From CAMAXB01 sp964476565 (GTDB taxonomy: Bacteria > Verrucomicrobiota > Verrucomicrobiia > Opitutales > Opitutaceae), in NCBI GenBank assembly GCA_964476565.1, contig CAYZBG010000004.1, forward strand, positions 42,734 to 106,733: a stretch of DNA of 64,000 bases, written 5' to 3'. The notes under the pieces were generated by a model, which was given only the letters and a program-made list of their open reading frames with translations, did no database searches and was not told where the DNA came from. This document shows positions 33,820-42,869 of the stretch, piece after piece. The stretch's first letter is position 1; each line of letters begins with the position of its first letter. Made by a program: the position numbers and the translations under genes.

Positions 33820-36012
33820 ATGAAACCGACGTTCTCGTCTCCTCCTTCCCGCGTGCGCCTTTGCCTGACCCTCGGTCTCGCAGGCCTTGCCTCGCTCCAT
33901 GCACAAACCGTACGCCCGGCCGATCCCATGACTCCGGCCAATGAGGCAGTGCAGCTCTCTGATTTTGTCGTGTCGACCAGCAAGGACGATGGCTATCGAG
34001 CCGCGAACTCAATTTCCGGTACCCGCGTTGACACTCCGATCCGGAACATTCCCATTTCGCTGGAGGTGGTTACCGAGGAGTTTCTGCGGGATTTCCAGGC
34101 CACGGATCTGGCTGAGGCGGCGCGTAATGTCGCGGGCATGACCGCCGAGCCGAGAAACAACTCTGATTTCGCCAACTTCACCGTACGCGGGTTTCGCACG
34201 GCCAACACGCTGCGCAATGGCGTCCGCCGGGTGGGATTGACCGATACGGTCAATATTCAGCGCATCGAGGTGGCGAAGGGCCCGAATGCCCTCCTCTACG
34301 GATTCCTCGATCCGGGCGGCGCAATCAACACGATCACCAAGCGGCCGACGCTCACTCCGCAGGTCTCGGTTGGGGCGAGCTTTGGCACCGACGATTTCCT
34401 GCGCTCCACACTGAGCTATAACCGGCCGCTGAACGCGACGAGGTCTGTGCTCTTTCGCGTCGATGCGAGCTACCTGGAACAAGGCAGTCATCGGGACTTT
34501 GCGGATACGCAGAAGCGCGTGGTCGCGCCCGTCGTTCAGGTGAGACTGACTCCGCGCACCACGTGGACGGGAGATTTCGAGTGGATCAACGTGAAGGTCG
34601 ACCGCCCGCTCTCGCCGTTTCCCCAGTTGCTCGATGCGGCCAGCGGCACCTTCTTCGTGCCCTATCTTCCGGAGACGTTCAATGCCAACACCGCCGACAC
34701 CTACGTCAAACTCGAGAGCACGACGTGGGGCAGCGACCTCACACACACGTTCAGCGAGACGTTCACGCTCCGGAATTACGCGACCTATTTCCTGAGGCAG
34801 CGTGACAACTACATGACGACGGCCAGCACTGTCTCCGGTGCCCAGAGGAACCTCCTTTCGCGAGGGGTGGCCTACAACGACATCACCGACCACAACTTCA
34901 AGATGGTTACGGAGCTGCTGACGAAGTTCTCGTTCAAGGGATTCAATTTCCGGGTGATTACGGGATGGGACACCGAAGACAATCAGCTCGACAACTTCAA
35001 CCGCTCGACCAGCGCCGCAGCGCTCGGCGTGCCCGCCGCCTGGAATCTCGCCGATCCGTCGACCTGGAATCCGACTTTGCCGGACCGTGAGTTGATCCCC
35101 ATTAACTCAAACGTCGAGAATCGGTTTGAGGCGAACGAATACTACGGCGTGATTCAGGCGGCCGGGTTCGATGATCGCCTTCACCTGCTGGGCGGACTGC
35201 GTCGAACCCAGATCGATCAGAAGAACACCAACCGGCTTTCCGGTTCCATCATCCCATCCTCGGTCTCTCGCACGACACCGCAAATAGGCGTTTTGGGGCG
35301 CCCACTGCCATGGCTGGCCGTGTATGCGAATTATGCCGAGTCGTTCCGCTCCCTTCCGAACTTGCGACTCAACGTAGATCGTTCGCTGTCGTCCTTCGAT
35401 CCTACCGTTGGCAAGGGCACGGAGATTGGCGTGAAGATCGATACGCCCTCGGGACGTGCATCACTGAATGCCAACGTCTTTGAGATCCGTCAGACCGGCA
35501 TTACGCGTAACGTCACGGTGACGGATGACCTGGGCCAATTCACGGCCCAGATCCAAACCGGTGAGGAGAAAGGCGAGGGTTTTGAGGTGAATGCCAACGC
35601 CAACCTGACGCCGCAGTGGCAGGTCCTCGCCGGTTACGCCTACGTGGATGCCTATGTTGTGAGCAATCAGCAGAGCCCGGCCCTGGAAGGCCGGCCCTTG
35701 CCGTTCATTCCCAGTCACCAGGTCACATTGACCACCCGTTACGCCTTCGCCGGCGGGCCACTCAAGGGCCTGACCGTGGGGGGAAGTTACGTCTGGGTCG
35801 ACGAGCGACTCGCTCAACTTTCCACCACGCGCTACGTGTTTGGTTCCTACCGAACGCTGACCCTGAACGCCAGCTACGCCGCCCGCTGGCTCGGTTCGCG
35901 AGCGACGCTGCGCCTCAATGTGGCAAACGCCTTTGATCAGCTTTACTATCCGGGCGATCTCGGGCCGGCGCCTGGACGGCAAATCCGTTTCGGAATCGAA
36001 ACCTCGTTCTAA
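33820..36012 (+). CDS. TonB-dependent outer-membrane receptor (TBDT 2)
   Basis: 730 residues from MKPTFSSPPSRVRLCLTLGL with a signal peptide ending near SLHAQ. Mature start features are VQLSDFVVSTSKDDGYRAAN, then the plug with IQRIEVAKGPNALLYGFLDP and INTITKRP, then a beta-barrel ending RQIRFGIETSF with terminal Phe. It is divergent from the uronate operon and carries the operator at 33687 in its upstream region. A beta-helix enzyme gene follows 128 bases later. The plausible cargo is the uronate oligosaccharide degraded by the divergent operon; this is inferred from position. Confidence 0.93.
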   Translation: MKPTFSSPPSRVRLCLTLGLAGLASLHAQTVRPADPMTPANEAVQLSDFVVSTSKDDGYRAANSISGTRVDTPIRNIPISLEVVTEEFLRDFQATDLAEAARNVAGMTAEPRNNSDFANFTVRGFRTANTLRNGVRRVGLTDTVNIQRIEVAKGPNALLYGFLDPGGAINTITKRPTLTPQVSVGASFGTDDFLRSTLSYNRPLNATRSVLFRVDASYLEQGSHRDFADTQKRVVAPVVQVRLTPRTTWTGDFEWINVKVDRPLSPFPQLLDAASGTFFVPYLPETFNANTADTYVKLESTTWGSDLTHTFSETFTLRNYATYFLRQRDNYMTTASTVSGAQRNLLSRGVAYNDITDHNFKMVTELLTKFSFKGFNFRVITGWDTEDNQLDNFNRSTSAAALGVPAAWNLADPSTWNPTLPDRELIPINSNVENRFEANEYYGVIQAAGFDDRLHLLGGLRRTQIDQKNTNRLSGSIIPSSVSRTTPQIGVLGRPLPWLAVYANYAESFRSLPNLRLNVDRSLSSFDPTVGKGTEIGVKIDTPSGRASLNANVFEIRQTGITRNVTVTDDLGQFTAQIQTGEEKGEGFEVNANANLTPQWQVLAGYAYVDAYVVSNQQSPALEGRPLPFIPSHQVTLTTRYAFAGGPLKGLTVGGSYVWVDERLAQLSTTRYVFGSYRTLTLNASYAARWLGSRATLRLNVANAFDQLYYPGDLGPAPGRQIRFGIETSF

Positions 36013-36140
36013 CGTCCAGCCATAAGTCCCGGTGGCACGCCTTCCTGCGTTCGCGCTTCGGCGGAGGCGGCACGGGTGCCCGGCCGACGTTGGCCCAAGC
36101 AGGATCCTATACTCCCATTCAACCGCTTTCTCGCTCCTCC

Positions 36141-39100
36141 ATGTCCCGAACACTCCTTGGCTCAGCCGCTCTACTCCTCGTCGGTATCCTTCATCCAGCC
36201 TTGCGTGCGCAGACGCAGGTTTTTGCGGACAATTTCAACGACGGCGACCGTGTCGGCTGGTTCCGGACGGGGCCTGGAAACCTGAAGACAGAGGACCAGG
36301 CACTTGTGCTGGAGCCGGGCGGCAACGTTTCGGCGGTCGCCTATTTTCCCCGCCAGACTCTCGAGGTCGGTCGGTCGATCACGCTCACGTTCTCAGTGAA
36401 GGAAATGTCGGGCATCACGGGGCTTCGCCTGCGCTTTGGCTTGTTTGACTCGGGCAGTTCACCGCAGGTCGCGGCGGACGTCGCCTCGGATAATGTCGCG
36501 GGACACGCCGGCTACGTGAACTGGATCGCGACCAACGCGGGCAACAATCCGCGCTATCTCTACAAGGCGCCCGGCGTGGCGGGTTTGGTGAACAGTCTAT
36601 CGGCAAGCGTCACCGACACGGCGTTCTTCAGCCTCGGCGCGAACCCCGCCACGGTGACGTTCACCGTGACCCGGTTCAGCGATCGGGTCACGTGGCAGAC
36701 GCGGGTTGGCAACTCGGCAATGAGCGAGACGACGTCCGGAGCCCTAGGGGGAAACGAGCTGGTGTCGTTCAACGCGGTGGCGGTGGGCAGCAATGCCAGC
36801 GGCACCCGCTTCGTTTATGATGACCTGCGTGTCCTCGTGACCGATCTCGCCAGCGCAAAGCTTCCGGCCAATGCAGGGCAAATCAATGTGAAGCTCGCCG
36901 GCGCCGTCGGTGACGGAGTGACCGACGACACCGCGGCAATCCAGGCCGCGATCGACCGTGCCAAGGGGTTCGACGTCAGAGGTACGCTCTATTTCCCCGA
37001 TGGCGTATATCGAGTGACGGATACGCTCACGGTCGACAGCACCAACAACCTCCTCAGTGCCAGCGTCACCTTCCTCGGCCAGAGCAGGGAGGGTGTCGTT
37101 CTGAAACTTGATGATGGTGCGTCGGGTTTTGGCGATCCCGCGCAACCCAAGGCCCTGCTGCGCACGACGGGGGATCTCCGTCCCTTCACCAATGTTGCGT
37201 TCATGAACAACATCATGGATCTGACCATTGACACCGGCAGCGGGAATCCCGGCGCGGTCGGTCTGATCTACATTGCCAACAACCAGGGCTCGGTGCGCAA
37301 CGTGTTGGTGCGTTCGGGCGACGGTGACGGGGTGGCTGGCATCGACCTTTCTCTCTACTCGATCCCTGGCCCGGCGTTGCTCAAGGATGTCGAGGTCCAG
37401 GGCTTCGATTACGGTGTGCGCGCCTCCTCTGACGGAAACTATCATATGACGGCCGAGCACCTCAGGCTGGCAGGTCAGGCGGTGGCGGGTTTTCACAACA
37501 CTCGGCTCAACTGGAGCCTGCGCGGCATCCTCAGTTTCAACCGGGTTCCCGCCATCGTGAATGCCGACGCGGGTGGACATGTCGTGGTGATCGATTCCTC
37601 CTTTCAGGGCGGAGAGAGCGCCGCAGCCATCGTCAACGAGGGTTTCCTCTTCGCGCGAAATCTCACCAGTTCTGGTTACGAAGCCGTGATTCAGCAGGAT
37701 GGAAATGCGGTGGGCACGAGCAGCATCTCCGAGTTCGTGCACCCCACCGTTTTCAATCCGGTTCCGGGAGCGCCCTCCACGTCGCTCAATCTGCCGATCA
37801 AGGAAACCCCGGAGACACCCTGGGATCCGGTTTCCCAGTGGGTGAACGTCCAGGACTTCGGGGCGACTTCCGGTGTGGATGGAGACAACGACGGGCCGGC
37901 CATCCAGGCCGCGATCGATTCCATGGCAGCGAGCGGAAAGACCACGCTGTACTTCCCGACGGGTCGTTACGTCTTGGATACACCGGTGACGGTGCGGGGA
38001 AATGTCCGCCGCATCACCGGCATGATGTCGATGGTGAGCCTTCGGGTTGTGCCTGAGGAGCGCACCGGTCTCTACACCTGGCGGCTGGAGGATACCCATC
38101 ATCCGGAGCTCTTCATCGATTCGCTGTTCACCACCACCAGCCTGAACTGGATGCGCAATGGTATCTATTTCGACAATTATCGAACGCAGCCGCTGGTGCT
38201 TAAGAATATCCAGCACTCTCACGGTGTGTTCTACAAGGGGCACACGACGTCCGAACTCTTCATCGAAGACGTGGCGTCGTTGCGCAATTTCCAGCTGTTG
38301 AGGCCGCTGGCGCGTCCCAAGTTCGATTTCGGCGGCAATCGCGTCTGGGCCCGAAATTTCAATCCCGAGCAGGATCACAACGATCCTTCCGCCCCGGTGA
38401 CGTTGAACGATGGCGGCATGCTGTGGGTGCTTGGTCTCAAGACCGAAGGTCCATCACGTATCCTGACGACTCGGAATGGCGGTCGAACCGAACTGTTGGG
38501 CGGCACACTGTTGCCCGGACCGTGGTATCAGAACAATCCGGCCATCGCGCTGCCGACGGCATTTCCGATCGAGGACGCAACCGCCTCGCTCGTCGTGGCT
38601 GGTTTCCGGGGCGGGGACCGCAGTTACTACACGGAAATTGTGCGAGAAACGCAGAATGGAACGACGGTTGCCACCATGCTGGAACAGGTGCCCACGCGCA
38701 TCAACGAGCAGTCTTTTGTCATGCCGCTCTACCGGTCGGCCGACAGTGCGCGGCTGCCTTCCCTGCCGGGAGCCTTCGTGCAGGATGAAGGTGCCGAGGG
38801 CCTACTGGTCTTCGAAGCGGAGGCGTACCAGGACAATGCTCCACTGGATGGATACCGTTTCACGCCGACGCGCGATCCCCACTACTGGTTCACGGCGTAC
38901 GCGGCTGGCGCCTCGGGCGGGGCGGCCATGCACGCCACGCCGGACTCCGGCCTCGTGATTCACTCTCGCGCGACGGCGGCACTCAGCTCACCGGCGAGCC
39001 CGAATGCCCGGGTGGACTACCTGGTGCGTTTCAACCGCGCCGGCACCCACTACGTGTGGATTCGCGGCCAGGCTTCCATCGAGGAGGATGCCAATGTGCA

Positions 39101-40004
39101 TATCGGCTTTGCCGGTGTGGCCGACGGCCCGGCCATGGACATCGGCGGTCTTGGCGTCGGGACATGGGGCTGGTCCAACGAGCGGTCATGGATCAACGAG
39201 ACTGCCGGCCCGCAGAGCGGCCGTGCCACGATGCAGGTGCCGGCCCCCGGCGACTATATGATCAGCATGTTCATGAAGGCCGATGGCGTCCTGATTGACA
39301 GAATTCTGATCACCGCCGACGCGAGTTATACACCAGTGGGCGAGGGGCCTGCTCCTTCGCCGGTGGCCGGAGTACCTGCGGCGCCTTACTCACTGGCGGT
39401 GCAAGCAGCCACTGATACCTCTGCTCTCCTGGTTTGGGAGGGTGCCGGGGATGACGTCGGTGCCTTCGTGGAGCGGAAGACCGAAGGGCATTGGGAGGTG
39501 GTTGCGCAGGTCTCACCCGGCGTGACGTCGGCGCTGGTCACCGGCCTGGAACCGGACACCGGCTACGTTTTCCGGGTGATCGCCTTCAACTCGGCGGGCT
39601 ACAGCGAACCTTCGGACGAACTGGCGCTGCGCACTCTTATTCGGCTGGACGCGGCGGTGCGACGCGATGGTTCGGCTTCACACCCCTACGATGGCCCGGC
39701 TTCCGGTGGGATGACACTCGTATCCGTAGGTCGCATCCCCGCGGATGAGTTCGGGGCCGAGGCTACCGTCTGGCGGGTGCGAAACGCCTCGACGACCCCC
39801 GCAGCCTTCGAGTTGCGGAGCGCCGATCAGTTCCGGTTTTCCGGTATCGTCTCTCCTCTTACGGACTGTTTCGTCGCCAGCCGGGTTGTGTCCGGGGCCT
39901 CGCTCCACCTTGTTTTCCTCGACGGGAGAATGGTCGACAATGCGCGGGCGATCGAAGCCGAGTTCGTCGACGATCGTCTGGTGGCATTGCCGACGGAACC
40001 TTGA
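36141..40004 (+). CDS. Giant secreted double beta-helix enzyme with CBM-like and Fn3 domains
   Basis: 1287 residues with signal peptide MSRTLLGSAALLLVGILHPA. Order: N-terminal LamG-like sandwich (25-240, 'VFADNFNDGDRVGWFRTGPG'), Pectate_lyase_3 helix 1 (255-560, 'GDGVTDDTAAIQAAIDRAKG'), helix 2 (570-890, 'VQDFGATSGVDGDNDGPAIQ'), a GH115-C/CBM-like sandwich (about 905-1080, 'EAEAYQ', 'HYVWIRGQAS', 'DRILITAD'), fibronectin type III (about 1090-1175, 'YSLAVQAATDTSALLVWEGA') and a C-terminal module. Paired helices occur in GH55 and in lyase-like proteins, so the reaction is not settled. The tail, from TVWRVRN to DDRLVALP, is shared with the protein at 4951-9591. It lies between two TBDT genes. 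Confidence 0.85.
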   Translation: MSRTLLGSAALLLVGILHPALRAQTQVFADNFNDGDRVGWFRTGPGNLKTEDQALVLEPGGNVSAVAYFPRQTLEVGRSITLTFSVKEMSGITGLRLRFGLFDSGSSPQVAADVASDNVAGHAGYVNWIATNAGNNPRYLYKAPGVAGLVNSLSASVTDTAFFSLGANPATVTFTVTRFSDRVTWQTRVGNSAMSETTSGALGGNELVSFNAVAVGSNASGTRFVYDDLRVLVTDLASAKLPANAGQINVKLAGAVGDGVTDDTAAIQAAIDRAKGFDVRGTLYFPDGVYRVTDTLTVDSTNNLLSASVTFLGQSREGVVLKLDDGASGFGDPAQPKALLRTTGDLRPFTNVAFMNNIMDLTIDTGSGNPGAVGLIYIANNQGSVRNVLVRSGDGDGVAGIDLSLYSIPGPALLKDVEVQGFDYGVRASSDGNYHMTAEHLRLAGQAVAGFHNTRLNWSLRGILSFNRVPAIVNADAGGHVVVIDSSFQGGESAAAIVNEGFLFARNLTSSGYEAVIQQDGNAVGTSSISEFVHPTVFNPVPGAPSTSLNLPIKETPETPWDPVSQWVNVQDFGATSGVDGDNDGPAIQAAIDSMAASGKTTLYFPTGRYVLDTPVTVRGNVRRITGMMSMVSLRVVPEERTGLYTWRLEDTHHPELFIDSLFTTTSLNWMRNGIYFDNYRTQPLVLKNIQHSHGVFYKGHTTSELFIEDVASLRNFQLLRPLARPKFDFGGNRVWARNFNPEQDHNDPSAPVTLNDGGMLWVLGLKTEGPSRILTTRNGGRTELLGGTLLPGPWYQNNPAIALPTAFPIEDATASLVVAGFRGGDRSYYTEIVRETQNGTTVATMLEQVPTRINEQSFVMPLYRSADSARLPSLPGAFVQDEGAEGLLVFEAEAYQDNAPLDGYRFTPTRDPHYWFTAYAAGASGGAAMHATPDSGLVIHSRATAALSSPASPNARVDYLVRFNRAGTHYVWIRGQASIEEDANVHIGFAGVADGPAMDIGGLGVGTWGWSNERSWINETAGPQSGRATMQVPAPGDYMISMFMKADGVLIDRILITADASYTPVGEGPAPSPVAGVPAAPYSLAVQAATDTSALLVWEGAGDDVGAFVERKTEGHWEVVAQVSPGVTSALVTGLEPDTGYVFRVIAFNSAGYSEPSDELALRTLIRLDAAVRRDGSASHPYDGPASGGMTLVSVGRIPADEFGAEATVWRVRNASTTPAAFELRSADQFRFSGIVSPLTDCFVASRVVSGASLHLVFLDGRMVDNARAIEAEFVDDRLVALPTEP

Positions 40005-40269
40005 GACGCCACACCCAGCGAAGGCCAAGCGCGATCCTGCGTACATGAATGTCGCACCCCGGGCGTTCGCTCTTCAGTGGACATGTCCACTCCGGTGATC
40101 GTTGCGATCCGTACCCTGCGAACTCCTGCTAGTTCTCTAGTTCTAACTTCGCCCCACGCTCTGCCCTCGAGCCCACCCTCGTGTGTCTGCCCAACCACAC
40201 AGCCTGAACCAGGGCTTCACGCGTATTGCAGAGCGATGGACAAGACCTTCCATTAACCCACCGAAAACA
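40005..40269. other. Intergenic region upstream of TBDT 3
   Basis: 265 bases without a supported gene. It contains the perfect 16-bp palindrome at 40076 and an 8-base tandem duplication, CTAGTTCT twice, at 40129-40144. No terminator with a T run is seen after the upstream gene. Confidence 0.5.
40076..40091. promoter_or_regulatory. Candidate operator AGTGGACATGTCCACT (perfect palindrome)
   Basis: A 16-bp perfect palindrome 178 bases upstream of TBDT 3. Its core GTGGAC-AT-GTCCAC equals the GTGGAC-GA-GTCCAC core at 33687 beside LacI regulator 3, so both receptors may answer to one regulator. Confidence 0.65.
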
Positions 40270-42603
40270 ATGAACTATCGCCCCCTGATTACTCTGGCCA
40301 TGGCCGTGTCCTTGTCTGGTCCGTTCGCACGCGGACAGACCCCGCCCGTGGAGACGGTCACGCTGTCTCCCTTCGAAGTCACGAGCGAGCGCGGCACCGG
40401 CTACCGAGCCACCAATTCGATCTCGGCGACGCGTCTCGACACGCCATTGCAGGATGTCCCGGTGAACATTCAGGTCGTCACCCGCGACTTCTTGCAAGAT
40501 ACGCTGTCGTTCCGAATCGAGGATGCGCTCCAGTACCAAGCTGGCGTAAGCCTTTCGCAACAAGACCGTGAACAGGGGATCTTCAATGTCCGCGGGTTCA
40601 CCAACAATCGCGTCAAACGAAACGGTTTCACGACTTACTACGTACACGACCTTGGCAACACGGAGCGTGTCGAGGTCGTGAAGGGCCCGTCTTCGCTGCT
40701 CTATGGTGAGATGGACCCGGGCGGCGTGATCAACTACATCACCCGTCGCCCGGGCCCGGTCGCTCGGCATTCCTTGAATCTCACCGTAGGCAGTTATGAT
40801 CACTACCGGGCCACGCTCGAGAGTTCCGGACCGGTGGGCGAGCGTGTGCGTTACGGGCTCACCGCCAGTCTGCTGGACGACGAGCGGTGGACCGACGACT
40901 GGGGCGTCAAGCAGCACAGTCTGAACGGCACGATCCAATGGTCGCCATGGCGCGGTGCCAATCTGACGGTCGAGGGCACGACCTTGCGACGCCGCGAGGA
41001 TCTACGCTCGCAAGTGTTCATCTACAACAAGGCGAACTACGAAGCATGGCTGCAATTGCCCGAAGCACAGCGCATCGCCATCGCGATGGTGCCTGGCACC
41101 GATCAACCTTCCGAGTTTGTGCAGGTTAACGCAGCGGGTACCGGCCTGATTCACAGCGGCCGTCGCCCGTTCTGGACCGATGTTGCGGACTTCCTGCCGC
41201 GCCAGTGGAATACCGCCCAAGGCGACCTCGATAGCGACATGGATGAGTTGGCGGTCTCCTTCGAGACGCCGCTCGGAGACAGGCACAATCTGCGCTCGAT
41301 TCTCCGTTACACGGAAACCTCGCTGCTTTGGTCCAGCCCCGCCGGCGGCAACAGCCGCCTTGGTGTCAGTCGCGATGGCTTGCGCGGCGGAGCGAACAGC
41401 TCGCGTTTGCAGCAGAACGAAGACCTCTTTGCGCAGATTGACCTGACCGGAAACTATCGGCTGACGTTCGGCACGCTTCGGTGGGTGGCGGGCTGGGAGC
41501 GCATGGACGCCGAGTTCCGCGGGACAACCTGGCAGCGTCAGTTGGGTGCCACGGGTGTGCCGTGGATCTACTTTGATCCCGTCCTGGCGCGTCCGCTGAC
41601 GGTGAACGAGATCGGCGGCCCCGGCGGAACTTCGCCGCTTTTCCCGGCGCGTCCGCTCGGTGACGCGTTTGGCCGTATCCAAAGTGACGACGGACAGCAG
41701 AATGACGTGAGTTCGTTCTACGGCATCGTTCAGGCCAGCTTGCTCAGAGAACGCCTTTTCCTGATGGGCGGTTTACGTCGGGAACAGAGCCAGACGGAAG
41801 ATTCGATCTGGGTCGGAAACTTCGTCGCCCAGAACCCGGTCTTGGTCATCGACAATCCCGAGGACACAGCGACGGTCCCACAGGCAGGGGCAAGCGTGAA
41901 GGTTTTTCCGGGTGTCAATGTGTTCGCCAGCTACTCCGAGTCGTTCCGGCCGCAGCGTGGCGTCGGTCGGGACATCAATGGCAACAATTTCAAGAAGCCA
42001 CCGCAGCGCGGTGAAGGACTCGATGTCGGTATCAAGGTGGGCACGGAGGACGGCCGTTTCTCCGGTACGATTTCATACTTTGACATCACCGTGACCGACA
42101 TCATGGGACGTGCCACGCCTCCGGGCGGCGGCACCCAGTACGACATCGTGATCGATGGCCGTCAGGTGGACGGCTGGGAGTTTGACGGCGTGTGGCAGGA
42201 AGGCGGCAATCAGTTGATCCTTTCCTACGCCAAGCTTTCGGGCGAGGGGCTGGGCAGCGGGGCTGGTCAGCCGATCGCCAACATGCCCGAGGAACGCTTT
42301 GCTGTTTGGAACAAGTACGAGTTCACGCAAGGCAGGCTGCGCGGTGCCTTCATCGCGGGCGGTTACAATTACACGAGCGCTCGCAGCATCAGCTCGGGTC
42401 TCGGGCCAGCGGACATTCGTGATGGCAGTTATGGGCTTTGGGATGCCGCGTTGGGTTACACCACCAAGCTGGGCGGTCGAGAGGTCGAATTCCGGCTGAA
42501 CGTGAAGAATATTTTCGACGAGGAGTACATCATGGGCGGCGCTCTGAGCGGTTACTGGGGAGACCCCCGTCTCGTGTTCTTCTCGAGTCGGATCAACTTC
42601 TAG
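40270..42603 (+). CDS. TonB-dependent outer-membrane receptor (TBDT 3), close paralogue of TBDT 1
   Basis: 777 residues from MNYRPLITLAMAVSLSGPFA with a signal peptide ending near ARGQ. It has LSPFEVTSERGTGYRATNSI, then RVEVVKGPSSLLYGEMDPGG, NYITRRPGPV and a barrel ending FFSSRINF. Stretches such as GFTTYYVHD, NTERVEVVKGP and FDITVTDIMGR are the same as in TBDT 1 (679-3048), and the two align without large gaps, so they are recent paralogues. It follows a double beta-helix enzyme, whereas TBDT 1 precedes a GH28-like gene. The ATG at 40270 is preferred because the upstream extension lacks a signal-like start. Confidence 0.93.
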   Translation: MNYRPLITLAMAVSLSGPFARGQTPPVETVTLSPFEVTSERGTGYRATNSISATRLDTPLQDVPVNIQVVTRDFLQDTLSFRIEDALQYQAGVSLSQQDREQGIFNVRGFTNNRVKRNGFTTYYVHDLGNTERVEVVKGPSSLLYGEMDPGGVINYITRRPGPVARHSLNLTVGSYDHYRATLESSGPVGERVRYGLTASLLDDERWTDDWGVKQHSLNGTIQWSPWRGANLTVEGTTLRRREDLRSQVFIYNKANYEAWLQLPEAQRIAIAMVPGTDQPSEFVQVNAAGTGLIHSGRRPFWTDVADFLPRQWNTAQGDLDSDMDELAVSFETPLGDRHNLRSILRYTETSLLWSSPAGGNSRLGVSRDGLRGGANSSRLQQNEDLFAQIDLTGNYRLTFGTLRWVAGWERMDAEFRGTTWQRQLGATGVPWIYFDPVLARPLTVNEIGGPGGTSPLFPARPLGDAFGRIQSDDGQQNDVSSFYGIVQASLLRERLFLMGGLRREQSQTEDSIWVGNFVAQNPVLVIDNPEDTATVPQAGASVKVFPGVNVFASYSESFRPQRGVGRDINGNNFKKPPQRGEGLDVGIKVGTEDGRFSGTISYFDITVTDIMGRATPPGGGTQYDIVIDGRQVDGWEFDGVWQEGGNQLILSYAKLSGEGLGSGAGQPIANMPEERFAVWNKYEFTQGRLRGAFIAGGYNYTSARSISSGLGPADIRDGSYGLWDAALGYTTKLGGREVEFRLNVKNIFDEEYIMGGALSGYWGDPRLVFFSSRINF

Positions 42604-42869
42604 GTCCAGGTCGGCGCGATAGCCCGCCGGTGATTCCTCCAGAGCCGTGATTGAGTCCTCGAAGAACGGGAATGCCGACGATGCCGCCACCGGGGAACTG
42701 GGCAGTGCGGATGACCGTCGAGCATGGCCAACGGGTGGCCATGACACAGGGCTGATCTCGCGGAACGGATCGATCGCTGCGTACCGATCGGGGAGACGCT
42801 GCCTTGTCCGCGGCGTCGGGCTGCGCGCGCGAGACACGGACGCCTTTCTCGGGGCGATTTCGCTACGCC
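42604..42869. other. Convergent intergenic region with one hairpin
   Basis: 266 bases between the stops of TBDT 3 and the amidohydrolase gene. The only structure seen is a perfect inverted repeat, CATGGCCA-ACGGG-TGGCCATG, at 42723-42743. No T run follows, so a terminator role is uncertain. No gene is supported. Confidence 0.5.
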
